Assembly (NCBI RefSeq): GCF_000494755.1
Contig: NC_022657.1
Location: forward strand, 3,758,001 to 3,822,000
Reading direction: 5' to 3'
DNA: 64,000 bases
Origin: Amorphoplanes friuliensis DSM 7358
GTDB taxonomy: Bacteria > Actinomycetota > Actinomycetes > Mycobacteriales > Micromonosporaceae
The notes under the pieces were generated by a model. It saw only the letters and a list, made by a program, of their open reading frames with translations, searched no databases and had not been told where the DNA came from. Position numbers and translations under genes: made by a program. Positions 15,857-23,691 of the stretch are shown in pieces (the stretch's first letter is position 1; each line of letters opens with the position of its first letter).

Positions 15857-16267
15857 TTGAGCGAAGCCATGAGTCTCCTGCGTTCCGCCGGACCGCCCGC
15901 CCGGGCGGTCGAATTGCAGCGATGGCTCCTGTCCAGCGGTGACGAACTGCGCTCGATGCGGTCCGGGCTGCACCTCCTGGTCGGCACCGGCGACCTGGGT
16001 GAGCGGATCGTTCTGGTGGCGACCGAACTGGCCAGCAACGCCATCCGTCACGGCCGCCTGCCGGCCGACGTCCGCCTGCTGCGCGGCGACGGGGAATTCA
16101 TCCTCGACGTCGCCGACAGTGACCTGACGGGGGTGCCGCTCCTCGCGAACGCCCACCACGCGGACAGCGGCGGCCGGGGCCTGCAGATCGCCCGCACCCT
16201 GGCCGGCGAGTTGTGCTGGTACGCCACCGACACCGACAAGCACGTCTGGGCGTCCTTCCCGATCTAG
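15857..16267 (+). CDS. Anti-sigma-type ATP-binding protein (HATPase)
   Basis: A 136-residue GHKL ATPase of the RsbW/SpoIIAB type. The N box is VATELASNAIRHG and the glycine loop is DSGGRGLQIARTLAG. Such proteins bind and phosphorylate STAS antagonists, or hold sigma factors. The start is TTG 15857; the ATG at 15869 is an alternative, and neither has a strong ribosome site. It is convergent with a STAS gene and overlaps it by 4 nt, so the two probably form a partner-switch pair although they are not cotranscribed. A SigB-family sigma gene lies 7.4 kb away. Confidence 0.85.
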   Translation: MSEAMSLLRSAGPPARAVELQRWLLSSGDELRSMRSGLHLLVGTGDLGERIVLVATELASNAIRHGRLPADVRLLRGDGEFILDVADSDLTGVPLLANAHHADSGGRGLQIARTLAGELCWYATDTDKHVWASFPI

Positions 16268-16605
16268 GGCGCGATCAGGACCTCGGCCAGGCCGGTGATG
16301 TCGAGGACCTGCCGGACCATCCCGTGGGCGTTGGCCACGGTGAAGGATCGTCCCTCCTGGACGGCGGCGTCAAAACCGGCGATCAGCGCGGCCAGGCCGT
16401 GCGAGTCGAGGAACTTGGTGTGCTCGAGGTCGACGACGACGCGGTCCACGCCCGGCGTGCGGGCCGAGGCGACCAGGGACTCGGACAACTCGGTCGCGAC
16501 GCTCATGTCGAAGTCGCCCGCCAGTCGCACCCGCAGGACGCCCGCGGGGGACACGTCGGAGTCGATTTCGTAGATGGGTGTGCTCACAACGTGCATGTCT
16601 AGCAC
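16264..16605 (-). CDS. STAS-domain anti-sigma factor antagonist
   Basis: A 113-residue RsbV/SpoIIAA-like protein. The strand VLRVRLAGDFDMSVATEL and the phosphorylation site FLDSHGLAALI (Ser68) are the family signature. It would release a sigma factor from its anti-sigma ATPase when unphosphorylated. The start is GTG 16605; the ATG at 16596 or the GTG at 16587 are possible, and no clear ribosome site decides. The convergent ATPase gene overlaps its 3' end by 4 nt and is the likely partner. Confidence 0.88.
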   Translation of the reverse strand: MLDMHVVSTPIYEIDSDVSPAGVLRVRLAGDFDMSVATELSESLVASARTPGVDRVVVDLEHTKFLDSHGLAALIAGFDAAVQEGRSFTVANAHGMVRQVLDITGLAEVLIAP

Positions 16606-16652
16606 GGGGGTCCGACAACGCAGGGCACGATCCGATCACGCCCCCCGGGTCC

Positions 16653-16666
16653 TGGGAACGCTCCCA
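16653..16666. promoter_or_regulatory. CebR-like palindromic box
   Basis: TGGGAACGCTCCCA differs by one base from the actinobacterial CebR operator TGGGAGCGCTCCCA, and the flanks extend the arms (CCTGGGA and TCCCAGG). It lies 57 nt before the class V aminotransferase gene and 47 nt before the STAS gene. The actual regulator is unknown. Confidence 0.5.
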
Positions 16667-16723
16667 GGCCTGCTGTCCCGACGGCCGAGCCGCAAACGGG
16701 CGTCCCGGCGGTAACGTCTGGCC

Positions 16724-18394
16724 ATGACGATGCTCGAACGGATCCGCCGGGGGCTGATCGGGGCCGGGGAGGTGCTCGACGGGCCCTACGGCGCCCGCCG
16801 CATCACCTACGCCGACTACACCGCGTCGGGGCAGGCGCTCGACTTCGTCGAGGACTTCATCCGGGCCCAGGTGCTCACCCGCTATGCGAACACCCACACC
16901 GAGGCGTCGACGACCGGGCTGCAGACCGGGGCGCTGCGGGAGGAGGCGCGGGGGATCATCCACCGCAGCGTCGGTGGCGGCCCCGGCGACGTGGTGCTCT
17001 TCTGCGGGTCGGGCGCCACCTCGGCGATCAACAAGCTGGTCGCCGCCCTCGGCCTGCGTCTGCCCGAGACCCTGGACGACCGGTACGACCTGGGCGCGCA
17101 CATCCCGGCCGGTGAGCGGCCCGTGGTGTTCGTCGGGCCCTACGAGCACCACTCCAACGAGCTGCCGTGGCGGGAGTCGATCGCCGACGTGGTGGTCATC
17201 GCGGCCGGGCCGGACAGCCACGTCGACCTGGACGACCTGCGGGAACAGCTCACCGCGTACGCGGACCGGCCCGTGCGGATCGGGGCGTTCTCGGCCGCGT
17301 CGAACGTCACCGGGCTGCTCACCGACACCGATGCCGTGTCGCGGGTGCTGCACGAGCACCACGCGCTGGCCGTGTGGGACTACGCGGCCGCGGGCCCGTA
17401 CGTGGAGATCCGGATGCGGGAGTCGGCGCCCGGGCGTGGCGACCACCAGGACGCGATCTTCCTGTCGCCGCACAAGTTCGTCGGCGGGCCGCAGACGCCC
17501 GGCGTGCTTGTCGTGAACAAGACACTGCTGACCAACCGCGTCCCGACCGTTCCCGGTGGCGGGACGGTCGCCTTCGTCGATCCGGGCTCGCACCGATATC
17601 TGGACGATCCGGTCGCGCGCGAGGAGGGCGGCACCCCGGCGGTGGTCGAGTCGATCCGGGCGGGACTCGTCTTCGCGGTCAAGGACGCCGTCGGCACGGA
17701 GACCATCGCCGTCCGTGAACGGCAGTTGTGGTCGGGGCTGCTGGCCCGCTGGGCCGGCGAGGAGCGCATCGAGGTGCTCGGTGATCTCGAGGTCGACCGG
17801 CTCTCGATCGTGTCGTTCCAGGTCCGCTCGGGTGCACGCCATCTGCACCACAACTTCGTCGTCGCGCTGCTCAACGACCTGTTCGGCATCCAGGCCCGCG
17901 GCGGATGCTCCTGCGCCGGGCCGTACGGCCACCGGCTGCTCGGCATCGACGACGCGCACTCGCGGGAGTTCCAGGCCGAGATCGTGCAGGGGTGGGAGGG
18001 CATCAAACCGGGCTGGGCCCGGATCAACCTCAACTGGTTCATCTCCGACACCGTCGCCGCCTACCTCGCGGACGCCGTCGCGCTGATCGCCCGGTACGGG
18101 CACCGGCTGCTGGCCGACTACCGCTTCGACCCGCGGACGGGACTGTGGCGGCACGCGGGCGGGGCACGTCTGCCCGTACGCCTGAGTGATCTGCACTTAG
18201 GTCCCGACGGTGTGGTCACGATGCCGGGACCGCGCCCGACGCTCGGTGAGGAGGTGCTCACCGGTTACCTGGACGAAGCGCGCTCGATCATGGCGGATCG
18301 ACCGGAACCCGCCGACGGCGCCGGGCTCGACCTGCCGGACTCCTTCGAGAAGCTGCGCTGGTTCCTGCTGCCCGCCGAGTGCCTGGAGCGGTAG
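16724..18394 (+). CDS. Class V PLP-dependent aminotransferase (cysteine-desulfurase-like)
   Basis: A 556-residue PLP enzyme of the aminotransferase class V fold. The cofactor lysine is Lys251 in FLSPHKFVGGPQ, and the PLP-phosphate region is FCGSGATSAINKLVAALG. The loop RGGCSCAGPYGH (Cys395 and Cys397) is where a desulfurase would hold its catalytic Cys. It is longer than classic NifS/SufS (~400) because of a C-terminal extension of about 100 residues. There is no Fe-S scaffold gene nearby, so a role in cluster assembly is not supported. It could act on cysteine, selenocysteine or an unrelated amino acid. The 3' end overlaps the convergent AraC gene by 130 nt. Confidence 0.85.
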   Translation: MTMLERIRRGLIGAGEVLDGPYGARRITYADYTASGQALDFVEDFIRAQVLTRYANTHTEASTTGLQTGALREEARGIIHRSVGGGPGDVVLFCGSGATSAINKLVAALGLRLPETLDDRYDLGAHIPAGERPVVFVGPYEHHSNELPWRESIADVVVIAAGPDSHVDLDDLREQLTAYADRPVRIGAFSAASNVTGLLTDTDAVSRVLHEHHALAVWDYAAAGPYVEIRMRESAPGRGDHQDAIFLSPHKFVGGPQTPGVLVVNKTLLTNRVPTVPGGGTVAFVDPGSHRYLDDPVAREEGGTPAVVESIRAGLVFAVKDAVGTETIAVRERQLWSGLLARWAGEERIEVLGDLEVDRLSIVSFQVRSGARHLHHNFVVALLNDLFGIQARGGCSCAGPYGHRLLGIDDAHSREFQAEIVQGWEGIKPGWARINLNWFISDTVAAYLADAVALIARYGHRLLADYRFDPRTGLWRHAGGARLPVRLSDLHLGPDGVVTMPGPRPTLGEEVLTGYLDEARSIMADRPEPADGAGLDLPDSFEKLRWFLLPAECLER

Positions 18395-19281
18395 GCCGCC
18401 GGTGAATCGCCCAGCACCCGCTTGAAGGCCACGCTCAGCGCGCTCTCCGAGCCGTACCCGATGTCGCGGGCGATGACCGCGATCGGGTCGGTGCCGCGGC
18501 GCAGCCGGTCGGCGGCCAGCTCGAGCCGCCACCCGGTGAGATAGTCCAGCGGGCCGCGGCCGACGAGCGCCCGGAACCGCGCGGCCAGGGTCGAGCGCGA
18601 CACCGCGGCCTCCCGGGCCAGACCGGCCACCGTCCACGGGTACGCCGGACGGGCGTGCACCGCCCGCAGCGCCGCGGCGACCACGGGATCGCCCAGGCCC
18701 GCGAGCCAGCCGGACACCGGCGCCGGTGTGGTGCTCAGCCGCAGCCGCAGGATCTCGATCAGCATGACGACGGCCAGGTGCTCGGCAAGAAGTCCCGAGG
18801 CGGGCCGCCCCTCGCGCAGTTCGGCGTCGATCCGGCCGATCGCCCACCTCAGGGTGCCGGCCTCCCGGGTGCCGGCCGGCACATGGACGACCGGTGGCAG
18901 CGCGTCGAGCAGCAGGTCCCGGGCCCGCGCCCCGAAGTCGAAACCGCCGCCGAGCAGGGCCACCTCGTCGCCGGTCCCGGCGCGGGCCGGGCCGCCGGCG
19001 GCCGCCGCGAAGATCAGGCCGGCCGGCACCGGGAACGCCTCCGGGTCGCCGGCGAGCACAAAGCCGCGTGGCCGGGTCAGCAGGAAGCAGTCACCCTCGG
19101 CGAGGGGGATCGTGCCGGGCACACCGTCGACCGTCAGCAGGCAGCTGCCGCGGCTCACGGCGTTGAACTTGACCCCGGCCGGTGGCTCGAACCGGACCGC
19201 CCAGCTGCCCCCGGCGACCAGGCCGGCCGAGAGGTAGGCCGCCGGATCGAGCAGCGTCAGCACGTCCTGCAGCGGGTCCAT
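18265..19281 (-). CDS. AraC-family transcriptional regulator with cupin domain
   Basis: A 338-residue regulator from ATG 19281. The N-terminal cupin-like sensor part runs MDPLQDVLTLLDPAAYLSAG to LAEGDCFLLTRPRGFVLAG. The C-terminal AraC domain has two helix-turn-helix units (WTVAGLAREAAVSRSTLAARF and PIAVIARDIGYGSESALSVAFKR, then GDSPAAYRSRHSAG). Family members normally end near that point; here the frame runs about 35 residues further as low-complexity Ser/Arg sequence antisense to the aminotransferase gene. It is divergent from an SDR gene, its likely target. Confidence 0.88.
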   Translation of the reverse strand: MDPLQDVLTLLDPAAYLSAGLVAGGSWAVRFEPPAGVKFNAVSRGSCLLTVDGVPGTIPLAEGDCFLLTRPRGFVLAGDPEAFPVPAGLIFAAAAGGPARAGTGDEVALLGGGFDFGARARDLLLDALPPVVHVPAGTREAGTLRWAIGRIDAELREGRPASGLLAEHLAVVMLIEILRLRLSTTPAPVSGWLAGLGDPVVAAALRAVHARPAYPWTVAGLAREAAVSRSTLAARFRALVGRGPLDYLTGWRLELAADRLRRGTDPIAVIARDIGYGSESALSVAFKRVLGDSPAAYRSRHSAGSRNQRSFSKESGRSSPAPSAGSGRSAMIERASSR

Positions 19282-19292
19282 GGCGATCCCTG

Positions 19293-19342
19293 TCTGGACG
19301 ATGGCTAACAAATCGTGGACCGCCAACGATACACAGTCCAGA
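19293..19342. promoter_or_regulatory. Inverted repeat in AraC/SDR divergent promoter
   Basis: TCTGGAC (19293-19299) and GTCCAGA (19336-19342) are perfect 7-bp inverted arms 36 nt apart in the 83-nt gap between the divergent AraC and SDR genes. The wide spacing fits looping or two half sites for the regulator; chance cannot be excluded. Confidence 0.35.
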
Positions 19343-19364
19343 ACTGGCGACTTACCGTTCGGAT

Positions 19365-20243
19365 ATGACTCAGACATCACCCTTCACCGCCCGGACCACC
19401 GCCCAGGAGATCCTGGCCGGTGCCGACCTCACCGGCCGGCGGATCCTGGTCACCGGGGGCGGTTCCGGTCTCGGGGCCGAGACGGTACGCGTGCTCGCCG
19501 CCGCCGGTGCGGACGTGACCCTCGGCGTCCGCGACCCGGCCACGGCGAAGTCCCTGGGGGTGCCGCCGCTCGACCTGGCGGACCTGGACTCCGTCGCCGC
19601 GTTCGCCCGCTGGTGGCGAGGTCCGCTGCACGCGCTCGTCGCCAACGCCGGTGTCATGGCCGTCCCCGAGCGCAGGCTCACCGCCCAGGGCTGGGAGCTC
19701 CAGCTCGCCACCAACCACCTCGGCCACTTCGCGCTGGCCACCGCCCTGCACGACAACCTGCGCGAGGCCGGCGCGGCGCGGCTCGTGGTGGTCAGCTCCG
19801 GCGCCCACCGCGACGTGCCGTTCGACTTTGCCGACCCGCAGTTCGCGCGGCGGCCGTACGACCGGTGGGTCGCGTACGGGCAGTCGAAAACCGCGGACGT
19901 GCTGCTGGCCGTGGGCGCGGCGCGGCGGTGGGCGGCCGACGGCATCACCGCCAACGCCGTCAACCCGGGCTGGATCATGACCGGGCTGCAGCGGCACGTC
20001 GACGACACGACGATGAAGGCCATGGGGGCGATGGACGAGCACGGCGTGATCATCGAGCAGCCGTATTCGAAGAACCTGGCCGAGGGCGCCTCGACCTCCG
20101 TCCTGCTGGCCGGCTCACCGCTGGTCGCGGGGGTCACCGGTCAGTACTTCGAGGACAACCACATCGGTGGCGGTGCCGCTCACGCCCTCGACCCGGAAGC
20201 GGCCGACCGCCTGTGGGAGCTGGCGGCGGCAGCCGTCTCATGA
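19365..20243 (+). CDS. Short-chain dehydrogenase/reductase (SDR)
   Basis: A 292-residue NAD(P)-dependent oxidoreductase. The dinucleotide motif is ILVTGGGSGLGAE, then NAG in LVANAGVMAVP, the NHLGHFALA segment, and the active-site YGQSK (Tyr and Lys) preceded by VVSSGAH. This layout is that of the retinol-dehydrogenase/WWOX-like SDR group. ATG 19365 was chosen because earlier codons overlap the AraC promoter. The substrate is unknown. Control by the divergent AraC regulator is likely. It overlaps the convergent membrane-protein gene by 6 nt. Confidence 0.9.
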   Translation: MTQTSPFTARTTAQEILAGADLTGRRILVTGGGSGLGAETVRVLAAAGADVTLGVRDPATAKSLGVPPLDLADLDSVAAFARWWRGPLHALVANAGVMAVPERRLTAQGWELQLATNHLGHFALATALHDNLREAGAARLVVVSSGAHRDVPFDFADPQFARRPYDRWVAYGQSKTADVLLAVGAARRWAADGITANAVNPGWIMTGLQRHVDDTTMKAMGAMDEHGVIIEQPYSKNLAEGASTSVLLAGSPLVAGVTGQYFEDNHIGGGAAHALDPEAADRLWELAAAAVS

Positions 20244-20651
20244 GGGGGCGGGTTCACGGTCGGGCAGGAGCAGCAGGACGGACAGGACGAGGACGCCGCC
20301 CAGCGCCACCATGTTCCCGACCCGGTCGATCACCGGGAAGGCCTGCAGGTGCAGGGCGTGCCAGAGGAAGTGCTCGGCGTTGAACACCAGCCAGGCGCCG
20401 CCGGTCACCCGCACGGCGGCCACGGTCGGCCGGCGCCAGGTCCACACGCTGAGCACCAGCAGAGCCAGGTAGAGGCCGCCGACGTCACGGATCAGGTGCT
20501 CGTTGTACGGGCCGAGGGTGGAGACCCAGTTGCGCCCGGGGGAGGGGAAGTCGCTGTAGAACGACTCCGGGAACGCGGCGGCCCAGATGCCGACCACGGC
20601 GGCGGAGACGGCCAGCAGGGCCACGACAAGACGCTTGAAACGAAGGCTCAT
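20238..20651 (-). CDS. Four-span membrane protein, unknown function
   Basis: A 137-residue protein from ATG 20651 (MSLRFKRLVVALLAVS). Four hydrophobic stretches are visible: VVALLAVSAAVVGIWAAAF, GGLYLALLVLSVWTW, the stretch around GGAWLVFNAEHFLWHA, and VALGGVLVLSVLLLLP. The short conserved-looking motif NAEHFLWHALH lies at the third span. An upstream ATG (20687) would add 12 residues and is less likely. No family recognised with confidence. Confidence 0.65.
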   Translation of the reverse strand: MSLRFKRLVVALLAVSAAVVGIWAAAFPESFYSDFPSPGRNWVSTLGPYNEHLIRDVGGLYLALLVLSVWTWRRPTVAAVRVTGGAWLVFNAEHFLWHALHLQAFPVIDRVGNMVALGGVLVLSVLLLLPDREPAPS

Positions 20652-20690
20652 GCCGGCAGGACGCGGCAGCAGTGGCGAACGTGACACTTC

Positions 20691-20715
20691 GTTTACCGGT
20701 CGGGGCGCGGGGCAT
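20691..20715 (+). promoter_or_regulatory. Possible SigB/SigF-type promoter
   Basis: GTTT (20691-20694) and GGGCAT (20710-20715) are separated by 15 nt, close to the SigB-family pattern GTTT-N14-16-GGGTAT. It lies about 37 nt upstream of the topoisomerase IB start. The match at the -10 element has one mismatch. Confidence 0.35.
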
Positions 20716-20751
20716 CCCCACGATCCGTTCCGGCGGTGAGGGAGGTACGCG

Positions 20752-21717
20752 GTGCGACTGCGGCGTAGTGACTTGACCGGACCGGGCCTGAGCCGGCGGC
20801 GTTCCGGGAAAGGCTTTCGCTATCTGGGTCCGGACGGACAGGCCGTCAAGGACGCCGGGACCCTCGACCGGATCAAGGCGCTGGTCATCCCACCGGCCTG
20901 GGAAGAAGTCTGGATCAGCCCCGACCCGCAGGGTCACATCCAGGCCACCGGCAAGGACGCCGCCGGGCGCAAGCAGTACCTCTACCACCGGGTCTGGCGC
21001 AGCACCCAGGACGAGGCGAAGTTCGATCATGCCCTGGAGGTCGCCGGGCACCTGCCCGAGCTGCGGTCCCGGCTCTGCACCGACCTCAGCGGCCGGGGCC
21101 TGACCCGCGCACGGGTGCTGGCCGCCGTCGTCCGCCTCCTCGACATGGGCATGTTCCGGGTCGGCAGCGACCAGTACGCCCGCCGCGACGAGGACCCCTC
21201 GTACGGTCTGTCGACGCTGCTGCCCGAGCACGTCCGGGTCCGCGGCGGCTGTGTGGTGCTGGAGTTCACCGGTAAGGCGGGTGTCGAACACGCCAACCCG
21301 GTCGAGGACGGGGAGGTCTGCCAGGTGCTGCGCGACCTCAAGCGCCGCCGTCGCGGGGAGCAGCGGCTGTTCGCGTACTGGGACGGCTCGGGGCGGAGGT
21401 GGCGGGAGATCCGCGCCGACGACATCAACGACTACCTGCGGGAGGCCACCGGCGAGGAGATGACCGCCAAGGACTTCCGCACCTGGCACGGCACGCTGCG
21501 GGCCGCCGAGGAGCTCGCCGCGGCCGGCCCGCAGGAGACGAAGACCGGCCGCAAGAAGGTCGTGACGCACGCCGTCAAGGAGGTCGCCGGGCTGCTCGGC
21601 AACACACCCGCGGTCGCCCGCGCGTCGTACATCGACCCTCGCCTGATCGAGAAGTACGAGGACGGCGAGGTCACGGGTGCCTCCGAGGAGGAGGTCCTCG
21701 ACCTGCTCACGGAGTGA
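20752..21717 (+). CDS. DNA topoisomerase IB
   Basis: A 321-residue type IB topoisomerase of the poxvirus/bacterial group. The catalytic Tyr293 is in ARASYIDPR, with conserved elements RVGSDQYARRDEDPSYGL, LEFTGKAGVEH and KDFRTWHGT (His246). The enzyme nicks one strand through a 3'-phosphotyrosine and relaxes supercoils. The start is GTG 20752 with GGGAGG 6 nt before. The short C-terminal acidic tail, EDGEVTGASEEEVLDLLTE, is usual. It heads a run of small stress-type genes. Confidence 0.94.
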   Translation: MRLRRSDLTGPGLSRRRSGKGFRYLGPDGQAVKDAGTLDRIKALVIPPAWEEVWISPDPQGHIQATGKDAAGRKQYLYHRVWRSTQDEAKFDHALEVAGHLPELRSRLCTDLSGRGLTRARVLAAVVRLLDMGMFRVGSDQYARRDEDPSYGLSTLLPEHVRVRGGCVVLEFTGKAGVEHANPVEDGEVCQVLRDLKRRRRGEQRLFAYWDGSGRRWREIRADDINDYLREATGEEMTAKDFRTWHGTLRAAEELAAAGPQETKTGRKKVVTHAVKEVAGLLGNTPAVARASYIDPRLIEKYEDGEVTGASEEEVLDLLTE

Positions 21718-21755
21718 TCACGCATGAAATCGGCTTCACCGGGGAAGTCAGCCCC

Positions 21756-22163
21756 GTGCACAAGTGGCGAGTTCTGACCCTTCTGCTGGTTTCGGCCGGT
21801 CTGTCCGTGGCGGGTTGTGGCGCCGGCGGCGACCGTGAGAGCGCGGCGGACGCCGTGGCCGTCAGGCTGCTCACCGCCGTCGGCGCGCGTGACGGCGTCA
21901 CCGCCTGCTCGGCTCTCGCTCCGGAGACCGCGTCCGAGGTTTCCCGCAACGCCGGCAAACCGTGCCCCGAGGCCGTTCTCGAGGAGGATCTCCCAGCGCC
22001 GGGCCAGGTCACCGGCACCGACGTGTACGGCCAGTGGGCCCAGGTGCGGCTCAGCGACGACACGGTCTTCCTCGCGGTGTTCCCCGACGGCTGGAAGGTC
22101 GTCGCCGCCGGCTGCACCTCGCGGGGCGAGCGGCCGTACCTCTGCGCTGTGCAGGGGAGCTGA
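21756..22163 (+). CDS. Small lipoprotein, unknown function
   Basis: A 135-residue lipoprotein from GTG 21756: VHKWRVLTLLLVSAGLS then the lipobox SVAGC. The mature part has Cys pairs (TACSALAP, GKPCPEAV, AAGCTSRGERPYLC) and the phrase DVYGQWAQVRLSDDTVFLAVFPDGWKVVAAGC, typical of a family of actinobacterial lipoproteins with a folded SnoaL-like or NTF2-like part. GGGGAAG upstream may be the ribosome site. Only 3 nt separate it from the next small gene. Confidence 0.75.
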   Translation: MHKWRVLTLLLVSAGLSVAGCGAGGDRESAADAVAVRLLTAVGARDGVTACSALAPETASEVSRNAGKPCPEAVLEEDLPAPGQVTGTDVYGQWAQVRLSDDTVFLAVFPDGWKVVAAGCTSRGERPYLCAVQGS

Positions 22164-22166
22164 CCG

Positions 22167-22250
22167 ATGCGAGCTCTTTTTGTCCTGCTGCTCGTGGTGG
22201 TCACGATCGGCCTGATCTACGTCGTCGCTCTGGGGCTGATGCACCGATGA
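22167..22250 (+). CDS. 27-residue single-span membrane peptide
   Basis: An ATG at 22167 gives MRALFVLLLVVVTIGLIYVV followed by ALGLMHR. Nearly all of it is one membrane helix. The stop overlaps the next ATG as ATGA (22247-22250), and a GGGGAG ribosome site (22154-22159) lies 7 nt before its start, inside the end of the lipoprotein gene. Coupling to the next gene and the clean helix argue that it is translated. It was too short for ordinary gene calling. It may be a subunit or stabiliser of the DUF6766 protein. Confidence 0.6.
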   Translation: MRALFVLLLVVVTIGLIYVVALGLMHR

Positions 22251-22921
22251 AGCGCTTCGTCCGGGACAACTCCCTCGGCCTCGTCTTCGGCGTGCTGTTC
22301 CTGCTCGTGCTGGTCGGGCAGGCCCTCGCCGGTCACGCGCACTTCAACCAGGAGCAGCTCACCGAGGGACTGCCCCCGGTGTCGCTCGCCCGCTACGTCA
22401 CCTCGGCCAGTTTCGGTACGGACGTCGCGGAGAACTGGCAGTCCGAGTACCTGCAGTTCTTCCTCTACATCTTCCTCACGGTCTGGCTGCTGCAGCGGGG
22501 TTCCCCGGAGTCCAAGGCGCTCGACGAGCCGGGCCTGGAGTCGGACCGGGAGCAGAAGGTCGGTGCTTTCGCCGACGACGACTCCCCGGCCTGGGCGCGG
22601 GCGCGGGGCTGGCGCCTGCACCTGTTCTCCAACTCGCTGGGCCTGGTCATGGGCGCGATCTTCCTGGCCTCGTGGTTCGCCCAGTCGGTGTCCGGGGTCG
22701 CGGCGTTCAACGAGGACCAGCTCGGCAACCTGCAGGACCCGGTCTCCTGGGGTGAGTACCTGATGGAGCCCGACTTCTGGGACCGGACCCTGCAGAACTG
22801 GCAGTCCGAGCTGCTGGCCGTCGCGTCGATGGCGATCCTCGCGATCTACCTGCGGCAGCGCGGCTCACCGCAGTCGAAACCGGTCGGCGCCCCGCACTCC
22901 GCCACCGGCATCGACGGCTGA
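22247..22921 (+). CDS. DUF6766 membrane protein
   Basis: A 224-residue membrane protein made of two similar halves: MKRFVRDNSLGLVFGVLFLL...FNQEQLTEG...ENWQSEYLQFFLYIFLTVWLLQRGSPESK, and LFSNSLGLVMGAIFLASW...FNEDQLGNL...QNWQSELLAVASMAILAIYLRQRGSPQSK. Four spans in total. The inner duplication is plain in the repeated F-N-E/Q-Q-L and N-W-Q-S-E motifs. The family is common in actinobacteria and proteobacteria without a known role. It starts inside the previous stop (ATGA). It abuts the convergent oxidoreductase gene. Confidence 0.82.
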   Translation: MKRFVRDNSLGLVFGVLFLLVLVGQALAGHAHFNQEQLTEGLPPVSLARYVTSASFGTDVAENWQSEYLQFFLYIFLTVWLLQRGSPESKALDEPGLESDREQKVGAFADDDSPAWARARGWRLHLFSNSLGLVMGAIFLASWFAQSVSGVAAFNEDQLGNLQDPVSWGEYLMEPDFWDRTLQNWQSELLAVASMAILAIYLRQRGSPQSKPVGAPHSATGIDG

Positions 22922-23527
22922 TCAGCTCGCCGGGTAAGGGCTCTTCGCAAGCAGGTGGGCCAGGTGCGCGGCGTTGGCGGCGAGGGTCTTGGTCGCGGAG
23001 CCGGTGGTGTCGGGCTTGGGCCCGGCGTCCTGGTAGTCGACCGAACCCATCGCCTCGCCGACCCAGTAGGTGCCGGAGTTGGCGGCGATGGTGAAGCCGG
23101 TGTCGTTGAGGCCCTGGAGGACCTCGGCGACGACGTGGTGAGCGCCGTCCTCGTTGCCGACGACGGCGACGGCGGCGACCTTGCCGAAGGTGAGCAGGCG
23201 TCCCTCGTCGTCGGTCTCGGACAGCTCGGCGTCCAGGCGCTCCAGGACCATCTTGCAGACGCTGGACGGCTGACCCATCCAGATCGGCGTGGCGATCACC
23301 AGGAGCTGCGCGGCGAGGATCTTGGCGCGGATCTCCGGCCAGCCGTCTCCGTCGCCCTCGTCGATCGAGACGCCGAACTTGACGTTCCGGTCGACGACGC
23401 GGATCACCTCACCGGTCACGTCGTGATCGGCCAGGGCGGTCAGGACCTCGCGGCCGAGCAGTTCGGAGCTCGACGGCGCGGGGGAGGGCTTGAGGGAACA
23501 ACCGAGAACCAAGGCTTGCAGTGTCAT
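22922..23527 (-). CDS. NAD(P)H-dependent FMN reductase / flavodoxin-like protein
   Basis: About 201 residues with a flavodoxin fold: MTLQALVLGCSLKPSPAPSSSELLGREVL (phosphate loop), ILAAQLLVIATPIWMGQPSSVCKMVLERLD (isoalloxazine-side segment), then VAAVAVVGNEDGAHHV. Usually such proteins transfer hydride from NAD(P)H to FMN or quinones in redox stress. I place the start at ATG 23527, where relatives begin; a GTG at 23599 would add 24 residues and has no better signal. It is divergent from the SigB-family sigma gene. Confidence 0.82.
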   Translation of the reverse strand: MTLQALVLGCSLKPSPAPSSSELLGREVLTALADHDVTGEVIRVVDRNVKFGVSIDEGDGDGWPEIRAKILAAQLLVIATPIWMGQPSSVCKMVLERLDAELSETDDEGRLLTFGKVAAVAVVGNEDGAHHVVAEVLQGLNDTGFTIAANSGTYWVGEAMGSVDYQDAGPKPDTTGSATKTLAANAAHLAHLLAKSPYPAS

Positions 23528-23623
23528 ATGGCGAGGCATACCCGCCGTGATCACGGGTACACCTACAGGGCATTCCTCCGGCTTGTAGCGGAACGACACG
23601 AAAGGGTACTCATACTTTCGGTT

Positions 23624-23648
23624 GTTTGTGTCTCATCCGCATGGGCTA
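23624..23648 (+). promoter_or_regulatory. Possible autoregulated SigB-type promoter
   Basis: GTTT (23624-23627), 15 nt, then GGGCTA (23643-23648), close to the SigB/SigF pattern. It lies about 44 nt before the sigma gene start, where self-regulation is common for this family. Confidence 0.45.
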
Positions 23649-23691
23649 CAGTTAGTTGCGGCGGGGCAACAATCGACACAGGGAGTTTTGC

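Noticed and set aside
16724..18394. Fe-S cluster cysteine desulfurase (IscS/SufS)
   Set aside because: The fold and PLP lysine fit, but there are no Fe-S partners nearby, and length and context differ; called only as class V aminotransferase.
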